From NCBI RefSeq assembly GCF_024609765.1, contig NZ_JANFDG010000002.1, forward strand, positions 124,001 to 188,000: 64,000 nucleotides of DNA, read 5' to 3'. The notes beneath the pieces are model-generated. The model saw only the letters and a list, made by a program, of their open reading frames with translations, made no database searches and was not told the DNA's origin. Below are positions 8,457-17,292 of this stretch, piece by piece; the stretch's first letter is position 1, and each line of letters begins with the position of its first letter. Source of the DNA: Shinella pollutisoli. GTDB lineage: Bacteria > Pseudomonadota > Alphaproteobacteria > Rhizobiales > Rhizobiaceae. Made by a program: the position numbers and the translations under genes.

Positions 8457-9917
8457 ATGTATCTCGGGATCGACCTCGGCACGTCGAGCGTCAAGGCCAT
8501 GCTGATCGACGATGCCCAGCGGGTCGTCGGGTCGGCGTCGAGCAGGGAGGTGGCGACATCGCGGCCCCATCCGGGCTGGTCCGAGCAGGACCCGGCCGAC
8601 TGGATCCGCGCGACGGAGGAGGCGATCGCCGGCCTCAAGGCGGCGCATCCGGCGGAGCTTGCCGCCGTGCGCGGCATCGGTCTCTCCGGCCACATGCACG
8701 GCGCGACGCTCATCGACCGGCAGGACAGGATGCTCAGGCCCTGCATCATGTGGAACGACACGCGCAGCCATCGCGAGGCCGCTGCCCTCGACGCGGATGC
8801 GCGCTTCCGTGCCATCACCGGCAACATCGTCTTCCCGGGCTTCACCGCGCCGAAGCTCGCGTGGGTGAAGAACAACGAGCCGGACATCTTCGCCGCCGTG
8901 CGCTGGGTGCTGCTGCCGAAGGACTATCTGCGCTTCTGGCTCACCGGCGAGCACATGTCGGAAATGTCGGATTCGGCCGGCACGTCCTGGCTCGACACCG
9001 GCGCGCGCACATGGTCGGCCGAGCTTCTCGCAGCGACCGATCTCGACGAGAAGCAGATGCCGGACCTCGTCGAGGGCACCGACAGCGCCGGCACGCTGCG
9101 GCCCGAGCTTGCCGCGCGCTGGGGCCTCGGGGACGGCGTCGTCGTCGCCGGCGGGGCGGGCGACAACGCGGCGTCCGCCTGCGGCATGGGCACGGTGCGG
9201 GAAGGGGCCGCCTTCGTCTCGCTCGGCACCTCGGGCGTGCTCTTCGCCGCGAACGGCAGCTACCTGCCCAATCCGGCGAGCGCCGTGCATGCCTTCTGCC
9301 ATGCGCTGCCCGCCACCTGGCACCAGATGGGCGTGATCCTGTCGGCGACCGACGCACTCAACTGGCATTCGCGCGTCACCGGCGCATCGGCGTCCGACCT
9401 GACGGCGGAGCTCGGCGAGGCGCTTCGCGCGCCCTCCGGCGTCATCTTCCTGCCCTATCTTTCCGGCGAGCGGACGCCGCACAACGACGCCTCGATCCGC
9501 GGCGCCTTCGCCGGCCTCGGCCACGAGAGCGGCCGCGCCTTGCTGACGCAGGCGGTGTTGGAGGGCGTCTCCTTCGCCATCCGCGACAGCCTGGAGGCGC
9601 TGAGATCGGCCGGCACGAACCTCACGCGCGTCACGGCCATCGGCGGCGGCTCGCGCTCGCGCTACTGGCTGAAGTCAATCGCCACCGCGCTTAACCTGCC
9701 GGTCGACATCCCCGCCGACGGCGATTTCGGGGCGGCCTTCGGTGCGGCCCGCCTCGGCCTGATCGCCGCGACCGGCGCCGATCCGCTCGCCGTCTGCACG
9801 CCGCCGGCCACTGCGGAGACGATCGCCCCGGAACAGGCGCTCTCGGCCGCTTACGAGGACGCATACCAGCGCTACCGCCGCCTCTACCCCGCCATCAGCG
9901 CCGCCACCGCGCTCTGA
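8457..9917 (+). CDS. xylB: Xylulokinase
   Basis: 486-residue FGGY-family kinase that phosphorylates D-xylulose to xylulose 5-phosphate for the pentose phosphate pathway. The N-terminal phosphate-binding loop [18 protein letters not shown], the [11 protein letters not shown] segment typical of xylulokinases, and the C-terminal FGGY signature region ([13 protein letters not shown] ... [12 protein letters not shown]) are all present, and length matches the family. It starts two bases after the LacI gene and ends 31 bases before xylA; the second gap carries an AGGGAG ribosome-binding site for xylA. Confidence 0.95.
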   Translation: MYLGIDLGTSSVKAMLIDDAQRVVGSASSREVATSRPHPGWSEQDPADWIRATEEAIAGLKAAHPAELAAVRGIGLSGHMHGATLIDRQDRMLRPCIMWNDTRSHREAAALDADARFRAITGNIVFPGFTAPKLAWVKNNEPDIFAAVRWVLLPKDYLRFWLTGEHMSEMSDSAGTSWLDTGARTWSAELLAATDLDEKQMPDLVEGTDSAGTLRPELAARWGLGDGVVVAGGAGDNAASACGMGTVREGAAFVSLGTSGVLFAANGSYLPNPASAVHAFCHALPATWHQMGVILSATDALNWHSRVTGASASDLTAELGEALRAPSGVIFLPYLSGERTPHNDASIRGAFAGLGHESGRALLTQAVLEGVSFAIRDSLEALRSAGTNLTRVTAIGGGSRSRYWLKSIATALNLPVDIPADGDFGAAFGAARLGLIAATGADPLAVCTPPATAETIAPEQALSAAYEDAYQRYRRLYPAISAATAL

Positions 9918-9948
9918 CCGACAAAACGCCATCCAGGGAGACATCCAC

Positions 9949-11259
9949 ATGAGCACAGGCTTCTTCGGCGACACGCCCGAAATCCGCTACGAGGGACCGG
10001 ACAGCACCAATCCGCTCGCCTTCCGCCACTACAACCCCGACGAGATCGTGCTCGGCAAGCGCATGGAGGACCACCTGCGCTTCGCCGTCGCCTACTGGCA
10101 CACCTTCGTCTGGCCCGGCGGCGACCCCTTCGGCGGGCAGACCTTCGAGCGGCCCTGGTTTTCCGACACGCTCGACGCCGCGAAGCTCAAGGCCGACGTC
10201 GCCTTCGAGTTCTTCCAGCTCCTCGGCGTGCCCTTCTACTGCTTCCACGACGCGGACGTCCGGCCCGAGGGCCGCGACTTCGCCGAGAACACGAAGAATC
10301 TCAACGCCGTCGTCGATTACTTCGCCGAGAAGCAGGCCGCGACCGGCGTGAAGCTGCTCTGGGGCACGGCGAACCTCTTCTCCAACCGCCGCTACATGGG
10401 CGGTGCGGCCACCAATCCGGACCCGGACGTCTTCGCCTTCGCGGCGGCGACGGTGAAGACCTGCATCGACGCCACCCATCGCCTCGGCGGCGACAACTAC
10501 GTGCTGTGGGGCGGCCGCGAGGGCTACGAGACGCTGCTCAACACCGATATCGGCCAGGAGCTCGACCAGCTCGGCCGCTTCGTCAACATGGTGGTGGAAT
10601 ACAAGCACAAGATCGGCTTCAAGGGCGCGATCCTGATCGAGCCGAAGCCGCAGGAGCCGACCAAGCACCAGTACGACTACGACGTCGCGACCGTCTACGG
10701 CTTCCTCAGGCGCTACGGGCTGGAGAACGAGGTGAAGCTCAACATCGAGCAGGGCCACGCGATTTTGGCCGGCCATTCCTTCGAGCACGAGCTGGCGCTC
10801 GCCAACGCGCTCGGCATCTTCGGCTCGATCGACATGAACCGCAACGACTACCAGTCGGGCTGGGACACCGACCAGTTTCCCAACAACGTGCCGGAAATGG
10901 CGCTCGCCTATTACCAGGTCCTCGCCGGCGGCGGCTTCACCACCGGCGGCACGAATTTCGATGCGAAGCTGCGCCGCCAGTCGATCGATCCGGAGGACCT
11001 GCTGATCGGCCATATCGGCGGCATGGACTGCTGCGCGCGCGGCCTGAAGGCGGCGGCGCGGATGCTCGAGGACAAGGCGCTCTCCGGCCCGCTCGCCGAG
11101 CGCTACGCCGGCTGGCGCACGCCGGAGGCAGAGAAGATCCTCAAGGGCGGTTCGTCGCTGGAGGAACTGGAAGCCCGCGTGCTCTCCGCAGGCATCAATC
11201 CGAAGCCGCGCTCGGGCAGGCAGGAGTTCCTGGAGAACATCGTCAACCGCTACGTCTGA
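9949..11259 (+). CDS. xylA: Xylose isomerase
   Basis: 436-residue TIM-barrel enzyme converting D-xylose to D-xylulose with two divalent metal ions. Class II xylose isomerase motifs are intact: [13 protein letters not shown] (catalytic His and Asp), [27 protein letters not shown] (metal ligands) and [14 protein letters not shown]. The C-terminal part with [13 protein letters not shown] is also typical. It completes a minimal isomerase-pathway unit with xylB; no xylose transporter is visible in the window. A strong hairpin terminator follows 27 bases after the stop. Confidence 0.97.
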   Translation: MSTGFFGDTPEIRYEGPDSTNPLAFRHYNPDEIVLGKRMEDHLRFAVAYWHTFVWPGGDPFGGQTFERPWFSDTLDAAKLKADVAFEFFQLLGVPFYCFHDADVRPEGRDFAENTKNLNAVVDYFAEKQAATGVKLLWGTANLFSNRRYMGGAATNPDPDVFAFAAATVKTCIDATHRLGGDNYVLWGGREGYETLLNTDIGQELDQLGRFVNMVVEYKHKIGFKGAILIEPKPQEPTKHQYDYDVATVYGFLRRYGLENEVKLNIEQGHAILAGHSFEHELALANALGIFGSIDMNRNDYQSGWDTDQFPNNVPEMALAYYQVLAGGGFTTGGTNFDAKLRRQSIDPEDLLIGHIGGMDCCARGLKAAARMLEDKALSGPLAERYAGWRTPEAEKILKGGSSLEELEARVLSAGINPKPRSGRQEFLENIVNRYV

Positions 11260-11286
11260 ACGGTTCTTCGAGGCGGACAATGCGAC

Positions 11287-11309
11287 AGGGCGCCCTCGCG
11301 GCGCCCTTT
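11287..11309 (+). terminator. Rho-independent terminator of the xyl operon
   Basis: Perfect 8-bp stem AGGGCGCC / GGCGCCCT with a five-base loop, followed by a short TT(C) run, 27 bases after xylA. Confidence 0.75.
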
Positions 11310-11599
11310 CCATTTGCCCTGTTCGCGGTGATTCCTCTGGTGCTGCCCGATTCTATACATGTGTGCAACGCCTCACGTTAGGGAAGGACTATCTCCGATT
11401 GAGGCGTGATTGTGTACGGTAGCGTACAAATCCAGTTGCGCCATGCCATTTCTCTTCATTCCGGCCTCTTTTGTCTGGAAATACATGGCGAAAGTGGCGC
11501 TCTATAGTGTTTTTTTACTATTTCATGCAAAAAATCGCTACATGCCGGAAGCGAAGGCCGACGGTGGTTCCACATCCAGCCGCACACTAAGGAATCCCG
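11310..11599 (+). promoter_or_regulatory. AT-rich leader of the globin-coupled receptor with an inverted repeat
   Basis: No gene is apparent in this stretch. It is more AT-rich than its surroundings. TGTACG-GTAG-CGTACA (11413-11428) is a perfect 6-4-6 inverted repeat, and ACGCCTCA near 11369 can pair with TGAGGCGT near 11399. The receptor start is preceded by AAGGAA. Regulation by a DNA-binding protein at the inverted repeat is possible but unidentified. Confidence 0.35.
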
Positions 11600-13111
11600 A
11601 TGTCAGCGCAGGATACCAAGACACAGCAACTCCAGGAGCGCCTCCACTTCGTCAATCTCGACGAGAAGCAGCGCGGGGCGCTCAAGCAAGCCTATCCCAC
11701 CATCTCCGCCTCGCTGGACGGCGCGCTCGACGCCTTCTACCGCAAGGTCCGCGCCCATCCCGAGACGGCGCGTTTCTTCGCGAACGAATCGCATATCCAG
11801 GGTGCCAAGGGCCGGCAGGTCAAGCATTGGGAACTGATCGCCTCGGCCCGCTTCGACGCACAGTACGTCGATGCGGTGACGACGATCGGCAAGACCCACG
11901 CCCGCCTCGGCCTGGAGCCGCGCTGGTACATCGGCGGCTACGCGCTGGTCATGGAGGCGATCGTCCGGGCGGTCATCGACAAGCATCTCGACGGCCTCCT
12001 CCACCGCCGGAAGGCGGCCGTGCTCGGCGAGGAGGTCTCGGCCATCCTCAAGGCGGCGATGGTCGACATGGACTATGCGATCTCCGTCTATCTCGAAGCC
12101 CTGCAGCAGGAGCGGGAGAAGGCCGAGGCCGAGCGCCAGGCGCTCAACGCCGAGCAGGAGGAGGCGCTGGCCGCGCTCGACGCCTCGCTCAACCGGCTCG
12201 CCGAGGGCGACCTGACGGCGGCGATCACCCAGCCGCTCGCCCCGCAGTTCGACCGGCTCAAGAGCAATTTCAACACCGCGATCGAGCGGCTGGACTCGAC
12301 GCTCGGTTCCATCGTCGTGGCGGCCGAGGATGCCGCGGGCGATGCCGGCGAGCTGGTGCACGCCACCGACGACATGGCCCGGCGCACCGAGCAGCAGGCC
12401 GCTTCGCTCGAGGAGACGGCCGCCGCCGTCGAGGAGATCACGACGATCTCCCACGAGGCCGCCCAGCGGGCGGAGGAGGCGCGCCGCGTCGTCGGCAGCG
12501 CCACCGAAGAGGCGAAACGTTCCGGCGAGGTGGTCGAGCAGGCCGTGACCGCCATGGGCGCGATCGAGGATTCCTCGCGCAAGATCACCCAGATCATCGG
12601 CGTGATCGACCAGATCTCCTTCCAGACCAACCTGCTCGCGCTCAACGCCGGCGTCGAGGCGGCGCGGGCGGGCGAGGCCGGCAAGGGCTTCGCCGTCGTG
12701 GCGCAGGAGGTGCGCGAGCTCGCGCAGAAATCCGCCGAGGCCGCCAAGGAGATCAAGACGCTCATCGACAAGTCCTTCTCGGACGTGCTGCTCGGCGTGT
12801 CGCTCGTCAACAAGACCGGCGAGGCGCTGCATCACATCGGCGAGCAGGTGATCCACATCAACGCCCATATCGACGCGATCGCCAGCTCGGCGCGCGAGCA
12901 GTCGGCCGGCATCGCCGAGATCAACACCTCCGTCGGCACCATGGACCAGATGACCCAGCAGAACGCGGCCATGGTCGAGGAGACCAACGCGGCGACGCAC
13001 AACCTGATGCAGATCAGCGCGTCGCTGAAGACGCTGGTCGACCGCTTCACGGTCTCGGCCGCCCGCAGCGAACGGGCCGTGCGGGCGCCGGCCGCGCGCC
13101 GCCGCGCCTGA
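11600..13111 (+). CDS. Globin-coupled methyl-accepting chemotaxis protein (HemAT-like)
   Basis: 503-residue soluble chemoreceptor with no membrane helix. Residues 10-170 form a globin sensor domain: WELIASARFDAQYVDAVTTIG then His100 in KTHARLGLEPRWYIGGY, the expected haem proximal ligand. A HAMP-like segment follows (about 185-235, LNRLAEGDLTAAITQPLAPQFDRL), then the MCP signalling hairpin with the tip QISFQTNLLALNAGVEAARA. It should sense oxygen and signal to CheA/CheW in the cytoplasm. No che genes are nearby and no CheR-docking pentapeptide is seen at the C-terminus. It stands alone between the xylose operon and a sugar isomerase gene, with its own terminator. Confidence 0.9.
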   Translation: MSAQDTKTQQLQERLHFVNLDEKQRGALKQAYPTISASLDGALDAFYRKVRAHPETARFFANESHIQGAKGRQVKHWELIASARFDAQYVDAVTTIGKTHARLGLEPRWYIGGYALVMEAIVRAVIDKHLDGLLHRRKAAVLGEEVSAILKAAMVDMDYAISVYLEALQQEREKAEAERQALNAEQEEALAALDASLNRLAEGDLTAAITQPLAPQFDRLKSNFNTAIERLDSTLGSIVVAAEDAAGDAGELVHATDDMARRTEQQAASLEETAAAVEEITTISHEAAQRAEEARRVVGSATEEAKRSGEVVEQAVTAMGAIEDSSRKITQIIGVIDQISFQTNLLALNAGVEAARAGEAGKGFAVVAQEVRELAQKSAEAAKEIKTLIDKSFSDVLLGVSLVNKTGEALHHIGEQVIHINAHIDAIASSAREQSAGIAEINTSVGTMDQMTQQNAAMVEETNAATHNLMQISASLKTLVDRFTVSAARSERAVRAPAARRRA

Positions 13112-13133
13112 CACGGCGGCCTGCAGACGACAC

Positions 13134-13175
13134 CGCGAAGGGGCGGGGGCGACAGGCCTCCGCCCCTTCGCGTTT
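13134..13175 (+). terminator. Terminator of the chemoreceptor gene
   Basis: A perfect 13-bp stem (13134-13146 with 13160-13172) and a 13-base loop, followed by TTT, 22 bases after the stop codon. Confidence 0.75.
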
Positions 13176-13254
13176 GCCCGGATTTTTTCGCGTCTCCCGA
13201 GGAATCGGATTGCCCGTCCAGACAAAGGCCGGTACGGTCCGCATCGTTGCAGTA

Positions 13255-13269
13255 CGTACCGCAGGTACG
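13255..13269. promoter_or_regulatory. Candidate operator upstream of the isomerase/dehydrogenase pair
   Basis: CGTACC-GCA-GGTACG is a perfect 6-3-6 inverted repeat 54 bases before the isomerase gene; another GGTACG lies at 13231. The TACGTA core (13253-13258) also occurs in the palindrome before the xylose regulator. The binding protein is not known. Confidence 0.35.
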
Positions 13270-13322
13270 GGATACGACGACCGGCCGGGGAGAGCGGCCG
13301 GCGCTAGGGAGAAAGCCGAGAG

Positions 13323-14375
13323 ATGAAGACGATCAAGGGTCCGGGCCTGTTCCTCGCCCAGTTCGCCGGCGACGCCGCACCGTTCAATTCCTGGGATTCG
13401 ATTACCAAGTGGGCCGCCGACATCGGCTACAGGGGCGTGCAGGTCCCGACCTGGGACGGCCGTCTGATCGACCTGAAGAAGGCCGCGGAATCGAAGGCCT
13501 ATTGCGACGATCTCGCCGGCCGGGCGCGCGACAACGGCGTCGAGATCACCGAGCTCTCCACCCATCTCCAGGGACAGCTCGTCGCCGTGCATCCCGCCTA
13601 TGACGAGGCCTTCGACGGCTTCGCCGCCCCGGAGGTCCGCGGCAACCCGAAGGCGCGGCAGGCCTGGGCGGTCGAGCAGGTGAAGCTCGCGCTCACCGCC
13701 TCGAGGAACCTCGGCCTCGACGCGATGGCGAGCTTTTCCGGCGCGCTCGCCTGGCCTTTCGTCTATCCCTGGCCGCAGCGCCCGGCGGGCCTCGTCGAGA
13801 CGGCCTTCGACGAACTCGCACGCCGCTGGAAGCCGATCCTCGACCACGCGGAGGACTGCGGCGTCGACGTCTGCTACGAGATCCATCCGGGCGAGGACCT
13901 GCACGACGGCATCACCTACGAGATGTTCCTGGAGCGCACCGGCAACCACGCCCGCGCCTGCATGCTCTACGACCCGTCGCATTACGTGCTGCAGTGCCTC
14001 GACTATCTCGACAATATCGACATCTACAGGGACCGCATCCGCATGTTCCATGTGAAGGACGCGGAGTTCAACCCGACCGGCCGGCAGGGCGTCTACGGCG
14101 GATTCCAGGGCTGGGTGAACCGGGCCGGCCGCTTCCGCTCGCTGGGCGACGGGCAGGTGGATTTCGGCGCGGTCTTCTCCAAGATGGCCGCCAACGACTT
14201 TTCCGGCTGGGCCGTGGTCGAGTGGGAATGCGCGCTGAAGCACCCGGAAGACGGCGCGCGCGAGGGTGCCGAGTTCGTCAAGGCGCATATCATCCGCGTC
14301 ACGGACAAGGCCTTCGACGACTTCGCCGACGCCGGCACGGACGAGGCCGCGAACCGGCGCATGCTGGGGCTTTGA
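13323..14375 (+). CDS. Sugar phosphate isomerase/epimerase (AP-endonuclease-2 TIM barrel)
   Basis: 350-residue cytosolic TIM-barrel protein of the xylose-isomerase-like superfamily. Metal-ligand segments are visible: ITELSTHLQGQL, VCYEIHPGEDLHDG, LYDPSHYV, FHVKDAEFNPTG and VVEWECALKHPEDGA. Family members act as isomerases, epimerases, or hydratases on keto-sugars and inositols; the exact reaction cannot be assigned. It is followed after 43 bases by a Gfo/Idh/MocA oxidoreductase, a pairing seen in keto-sugar and inositol catabolic units. Start ATG 13323 follows GGGAGAAAGCCGAG. Confidence 0.85.
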   Translation: MKTIKGPGLFLAQFAGDAAPFNSWDSITKWAADIGYRGVQVPTWDGRLIDLKKAAESKAYCDDLAGRARDNGVEITELSTHLQGQLVAVHPAYDEAFDGFAAPEVRGNPKARQAWAVEQVKLALTASRNLGLDAMASFSGALAWPFVYPWPQRPAGLVETAFDELARRWKPILDHAEDCGVDVCYEIHPGEDLHDGITYEMFLERTGNHARACMLYDPSHYVLQCLDYLDNIDIYRDRIRMFHVKDAEFNPTGRQGVYGGFQGWVNRAGRFRSLGDGQVDFGAVFSKMAANDFSGWAVVEWECALKHPEDGAREGAEFVKAHIIRVTDKAFDDFADAGTDEAANRRMLGL

Positions 14376-14418
14376 GGCCCGTCGCCGGGCCACGACAGAC
14401 GTTCAGGGAGAAAACACG

Positions 14419-15603
14419 ATGGCAATCGAAGGAAGCGCGGGCGGCGCCCGCGAGGCGCGTATCAGGCTCGGCATGGTCGGCGGCGGGACGGGCGCCTTCA
14501 TCGGTGGCGTCCACCGCATCGCCGCCCGGCTCGACGACCAGTTCGAGCTGGTGGCCGGCGCCCTTTCCTCCTCGCCGGAAAAGGCGCTGCAATCGGCGCG
14601 CGACCTCGGGCTCGATCCGTCGCGCAGCTACGGCGGCTTCAAGGAGATGGCGATCCGCGAGGCGAAGCTGAAGAACGGCATCGAGGCGGTGGCGATCGTC
14701 ACGCCCAACCACGTGCATTACGAGGCGGCGAAGGAGTTCCTGAAGCGCGGCATCCACGTCATCTGCGACAAGCCGCTGACCTCGACGCTCGCCGACGCGC
14801 GCAAGCTGAAGAAGCTCGCCGACGAGAGCGACGCGCTGTTCGTGCTCACCCACAACTATACCGGCTATCCGATGGTCCGCCAGGCGCGCGAGATGGTGCT
14901 GAACGGCGACCTCGGCGCGATCCGCATCGTGCAGATGGAATACCCGCAGGACTGGCTGACGGAAGACATCGAATCCTCCGGCCAGAAGCAGGCGGCCTGG
15001 CGCACCGACCCGTCGAAGACGGGCGCCGGCGGCTCGACGGGCGACATCGGCACCCACGCCTACAATCTCGGCTGCTTCGTCTCCGGCCTCGAGCTTGCGG
15101 AACTGTCGGCCGATCTCGACAGCTTCGTGCCCGGCCGCCGCGTCGACGACAACGCCCATGTGATGATGCGCTTCAAGGAGCGCGACGGCGTGCGGGCCAA
15201 GGGCCTGCTCTGGTGCAGCCAGGTGGCGCCGGGCCACGAGAACGGCCTCAAGGTGCGCGTCTACGGCACGAAGGGCAGCCTCGAATGGGTGCAGGCCGAC
15301 CCGAACTACCTCTGGTACACGCCCTTCGGCGAGCCGAAGCGGCTCATCACCCGCAACGGCGCCGGGGCGAGCGCCGCCGCCGCCCGCGTCAGCCGCGTGC
15401 CGTCCGGCCATCCGGAGGGCTATCTCGAAGGCTTCGCCAACATCTACAGCGAGGCCGCGCGCGCGATCCACGCCAGGCGCAAGGGCGTGGCGGTCGACTC
15501 GGCCGTCCTCTACCCGACCGTGGACGACGGCCTCAAGGGCATGCTCTTCGTCGACGCCTGCGTGCAGTCCTCGAAGCGCAACGGCGCCTGGGTCAAGGTC
15601 TGA
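14419..15603 (+). CDS. Gfo/Idh/MocA family NAD(P)-dependent sugar oxidoreductase
   Basis: 394-residue dehydrogenase. The N-terminal Rossmann fold begins IRLGMVGGGTGAFIGGVHR, followed by VAIVTPNHVHYEAAKEFLKRG and the conserved ICDKPLTSTLADA (EKP-type motif with Asp for Glu). The catalytic helix is GGSTGDIGTHAYNLGCFVSG, giving the D/H pair typical of the family. It should oxidise a sugar or cyclitol hydroxyl; the paired isomerase suggests a two-step pathway. The frame stays open upstream into the previous gene; ATG 14419 is chosen for its GGGAG ribosome-binding site and fit to the family N-terminus. Confidence 0.88.
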   Translation: MAIEGSAGGAREARIRLGMVGGGTGAFIGGVHRIAARLDDQFELVAGALSSSPEKALQSARDLGLDPSRSYGGFKEMAIREAKLKNGIEAVAIVTPNHVHYEAAKEFLKRGIHVICDKPLTSTLADARKLKKLADESDALFVLTHNYTGYPMVRQAREMVLNGDLGAIRIVQMEYPQDWLTEDIESSGQKQAAWRTDPSKTGAGGSTGDIGTHAYNLGCFVSGLELAELSADLDSFVPGRRVDDNAHVMMRFKERDGVRAKGLLWCSQVAPGHENGLKVRVYGTKGSLEWVQADPNYLWYTPFGEPKRLITRNGAGASAAAARVSRVPSGHPEGYLEGFANIYSEAARAIHARRKGVAVDSAVLYPTVDDGLKGMLFVDACVQSSKRNGAWVKV

Positions 15604-15629
15604 GATACCCTCCCTGTGGGGTCGCTCAC

Positions 15630-15655
15630 GGGCTCGCCGTTCCGGCGGGCCCTTT
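15630..15655 (+). terminator. Terminator after the oxidoreductase
   Basis: A 9-bp stem with one G-T wobble (15630-15638 with 15644-15652) and a five-base loop, followed by TTT, 27 bases after the stop. Confidence 0.65.
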
Positions 15656-15691
15656 CCGTGTCCGCTTCGCGGCTATTGGGCGAAATGACGG

Positions 15692-15730
15692 TTGACATTT
15701 CCGTCCGCATCCTTACTGCAACGTTGCAGT
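15692..15730. promoter_or_regulatory. Promoter with perfect LacI-type operator before the beta-glucosidase
   Basis: ACTGCAACGTTGCAGT (15715-15730) is a perfect 16-bp palindrome with a central CG, the form of LacI-family operators. A TTGACA -35 box lies at 15692-15697, so the palindrome covers the expected -10 region or transcription start. The start codon follows 20 bases later. Repression by an unlinked or neighbouring LacI-family protein is inferred. Confidence 0.6.
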
Positions 15731-15750
15731 TTCCCTGACAGACGGACGAT

Positions 15751-17127
15751 ATGACAATGGATCCCAAGGTGCTCGCCGCGCGTTTTCCCGGCGATTTCGT
15801 GTTCGGCGTGGCGACCGCCGCCTTCCAGATCGAGGGGGCTTCGAAGGCCGACGGCCGCAAGCCCTCCATCTGGGATGCCTTCTCCAATATGCCGGGCCGC
15901 GTCCACGGCCGGCACAACGGCGACATCGCCTGCGACCATTACAACCGGCTGGAGGATGACCTCGACCTCATCCGGTCGCTCGGCGTCTCGGCCTACCGCT
16001 TCTCGATCGCCTGGCCGCGGATCATTCCCGAAGGCACCGGCGCGGTGAACGAGAAGGGCCTCGACTTCTACGACCGGCTCGTCGACGGCCTGAAGGCGCG
16101 CGGCATCAAGGCCTTCGCCACGCTCTATCATTGGGACCTGCCGCTGATGCTGTCCGGCGACGGCGGCTGGACGGCACGGCAGACGGCCTATGCCTTCCAG
16201 CGCTATGCGCGCACCGCCGTCGCCCGCCTCGGCGACCGGCTCGATTCGATCGCCACCTTCAACGAGCCGTGGTGCTCGGTCTGGCTCAGCCATCTCTACG
16301 GTATCCACGCGCCGGGCGAGCGCAACATGGATGCAGCACTCCATGCGCTCCACGTCACCAATCTCGCCCACGGGCTCGGCGTCGCCGCCGTACGGGCGGA
16401 GCGGGCGGACCTGCCGGTCGGCCTCGTGCTCAACGCGCACCAGATCTATCCCGCAAGCGACAGCGCCGAGGACAGGGCGGCGGCGGAGCGCGCCTTCGAT
16501 TTTCACAACGGCGTCTTCTTCGGCCCGGTCTTCAAGGGCGAATATCCCGAACGCTTCCTCTCGGCGCTCGGCCACCGCCTGCCGGCGATCCAGCCCGGCG
16601 ACATGGAGACGATCTCCCAGCCGCTCGACTGGTGGGGCCTCAACTACTACACGCCGATGCGGCTTTCCGCCGATCCGTCTGCCGAGGCCGTCTTCCCGGC
16701 CGCCGTCGACGTGCCGCGGGCGGCGGCGGACAGGACCGACATCGGCTGGGAGATCAACGCGCCGGCGCTCGGCGACCTCATCCGCAGGCTCAATGCCGCC
16801 TACGACCTGCCGGAGTGCTACATCACGGAGAACGGCGCCTGCTACAACATGGAGGTCGAGGACGGCGCGGTCGACGACCAGCCGCGCCTCGACTACGTCG
16901 CCGCCCATCTCGACGTCACGGCCGACCTGATTGCGGAAGGCTATGGCATGCGCGGCTATTTCGCCTGGAGCCTGATGGACAATTTCGAATGGGCGGAAGG
17001 CTACAGGATGCGCTTCGGCCTCGTGCACGTCGACTATGCGACGCAGGTGCGAACGGTGAAGAAGAGCGGGCAATGGTATGCCGCGCTCGCCGGCGAGTTC
17101 CCGAAGGGCAACCATAGGGCGGGGTAG
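15751..17127 (+). CDS. bglA: GH1 beta-glucosidase
   Basis: 458-residue family 1 glycoside hydrolase that cleaves beta-glucosides (cellobiose, aryl-glucosides) in the cytosol; no signal peptide is seen. The acid/base glutamate is in TFNEPW and the nucleophile in YITENGACYN; the N-terminal FVFGVATAAFQIEGA and C-terminal WSLMDNFEWAEGYRMRFGLVHVDY are classic. Length matches the family. Its own promoter carries a LacI-type palindrome, separating it from the upstream isomerase/dehydrogenase unit, though a joint role in using plant glucosides is plausible. Confidence 0.94.
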   Translation: MTMDPKVLAARFPGDFVFGVATAAFQIEGASKADGRKPSIWDAFSNMPGRVHGRHNGDIACDHYNRLEDDLDLIRSLGVSAYRFSIAWPRIIPEGTGAVNEKGLDFYDRLVDGLKARGIKAFATLYHWDLPLMLSGDGGWTARQTAYAFQRYARTAVARLGDRLDSIATFNEPWCSVWLSHLYGIHAPGERNMDAALHALHVTNLAHGLGVAAVRAERADLPVGLVLNAHQIYPASDSAEDRAAAERAFDFHNGVFFGPVFKGEYPERFLSALGHRLPAIQPGDMETISQPLDWWGLNYYTPMRLSADPSAEAVFPAAVDVPRAAADRTDIGWEINAPALGDLIRRLNAAYDLPECYITENGACYNMEVEDGAVDDQPRLDYVAAHLDVTADLIAEGYGMRGYFAWSLMDNFEWAEGYRMRFGLVHVDYATQVRTVKKSGQWYAALAGEFPKGNHRAG

Positions 17128-17133
17128 GGCACT

Positions 17134-17183
17134 GCCCCTCATCCCGCTGCCGCGGCCTTCTCCCCGCAAGCAGGGAAAAGGGG
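17134..17183 (+). repeat. Dispersed palindromic repeat, copy A1 (RIME-like)
   Basis: Degenerate copy reading CCCCTCATCC, then CTGCCGCGG, then a CTTCTCCCCGCAAGCAGGG hairpin. It is the inverse orientation of copy A2, 50 bases away, between bglA and trhO, whose transcripts converge here; it can serve as a bidirectional terminator. Confidence 0.6.
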
Positions 17184-17230
17184 TGTGCCGAACCGGTTTC
17201 CCGATTTCAGGAAACCTTTGCCGTTTTTCT

Positions 17231-17277
17231 CCTTCTCCCCGCTTGCGGGGAGAAGGTGCCGGCAGGCGGATGAGGGG
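17231..17277 (-). repeat. Dispersed palindromic repeat, copy A2 (RIME-like)
   Basis: An 11-bp perfect hairpin CCTTCTCCCCG / CGGGGAGAAGG around CTTG, followed by TGCCGGCAGGCGGATGAGGGG. Near-identical modules occur at 22348, 25839 and 48873. Confidence 0.75.
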
Positions 17278-17292
17278 CGGAAATCCCCGGTC

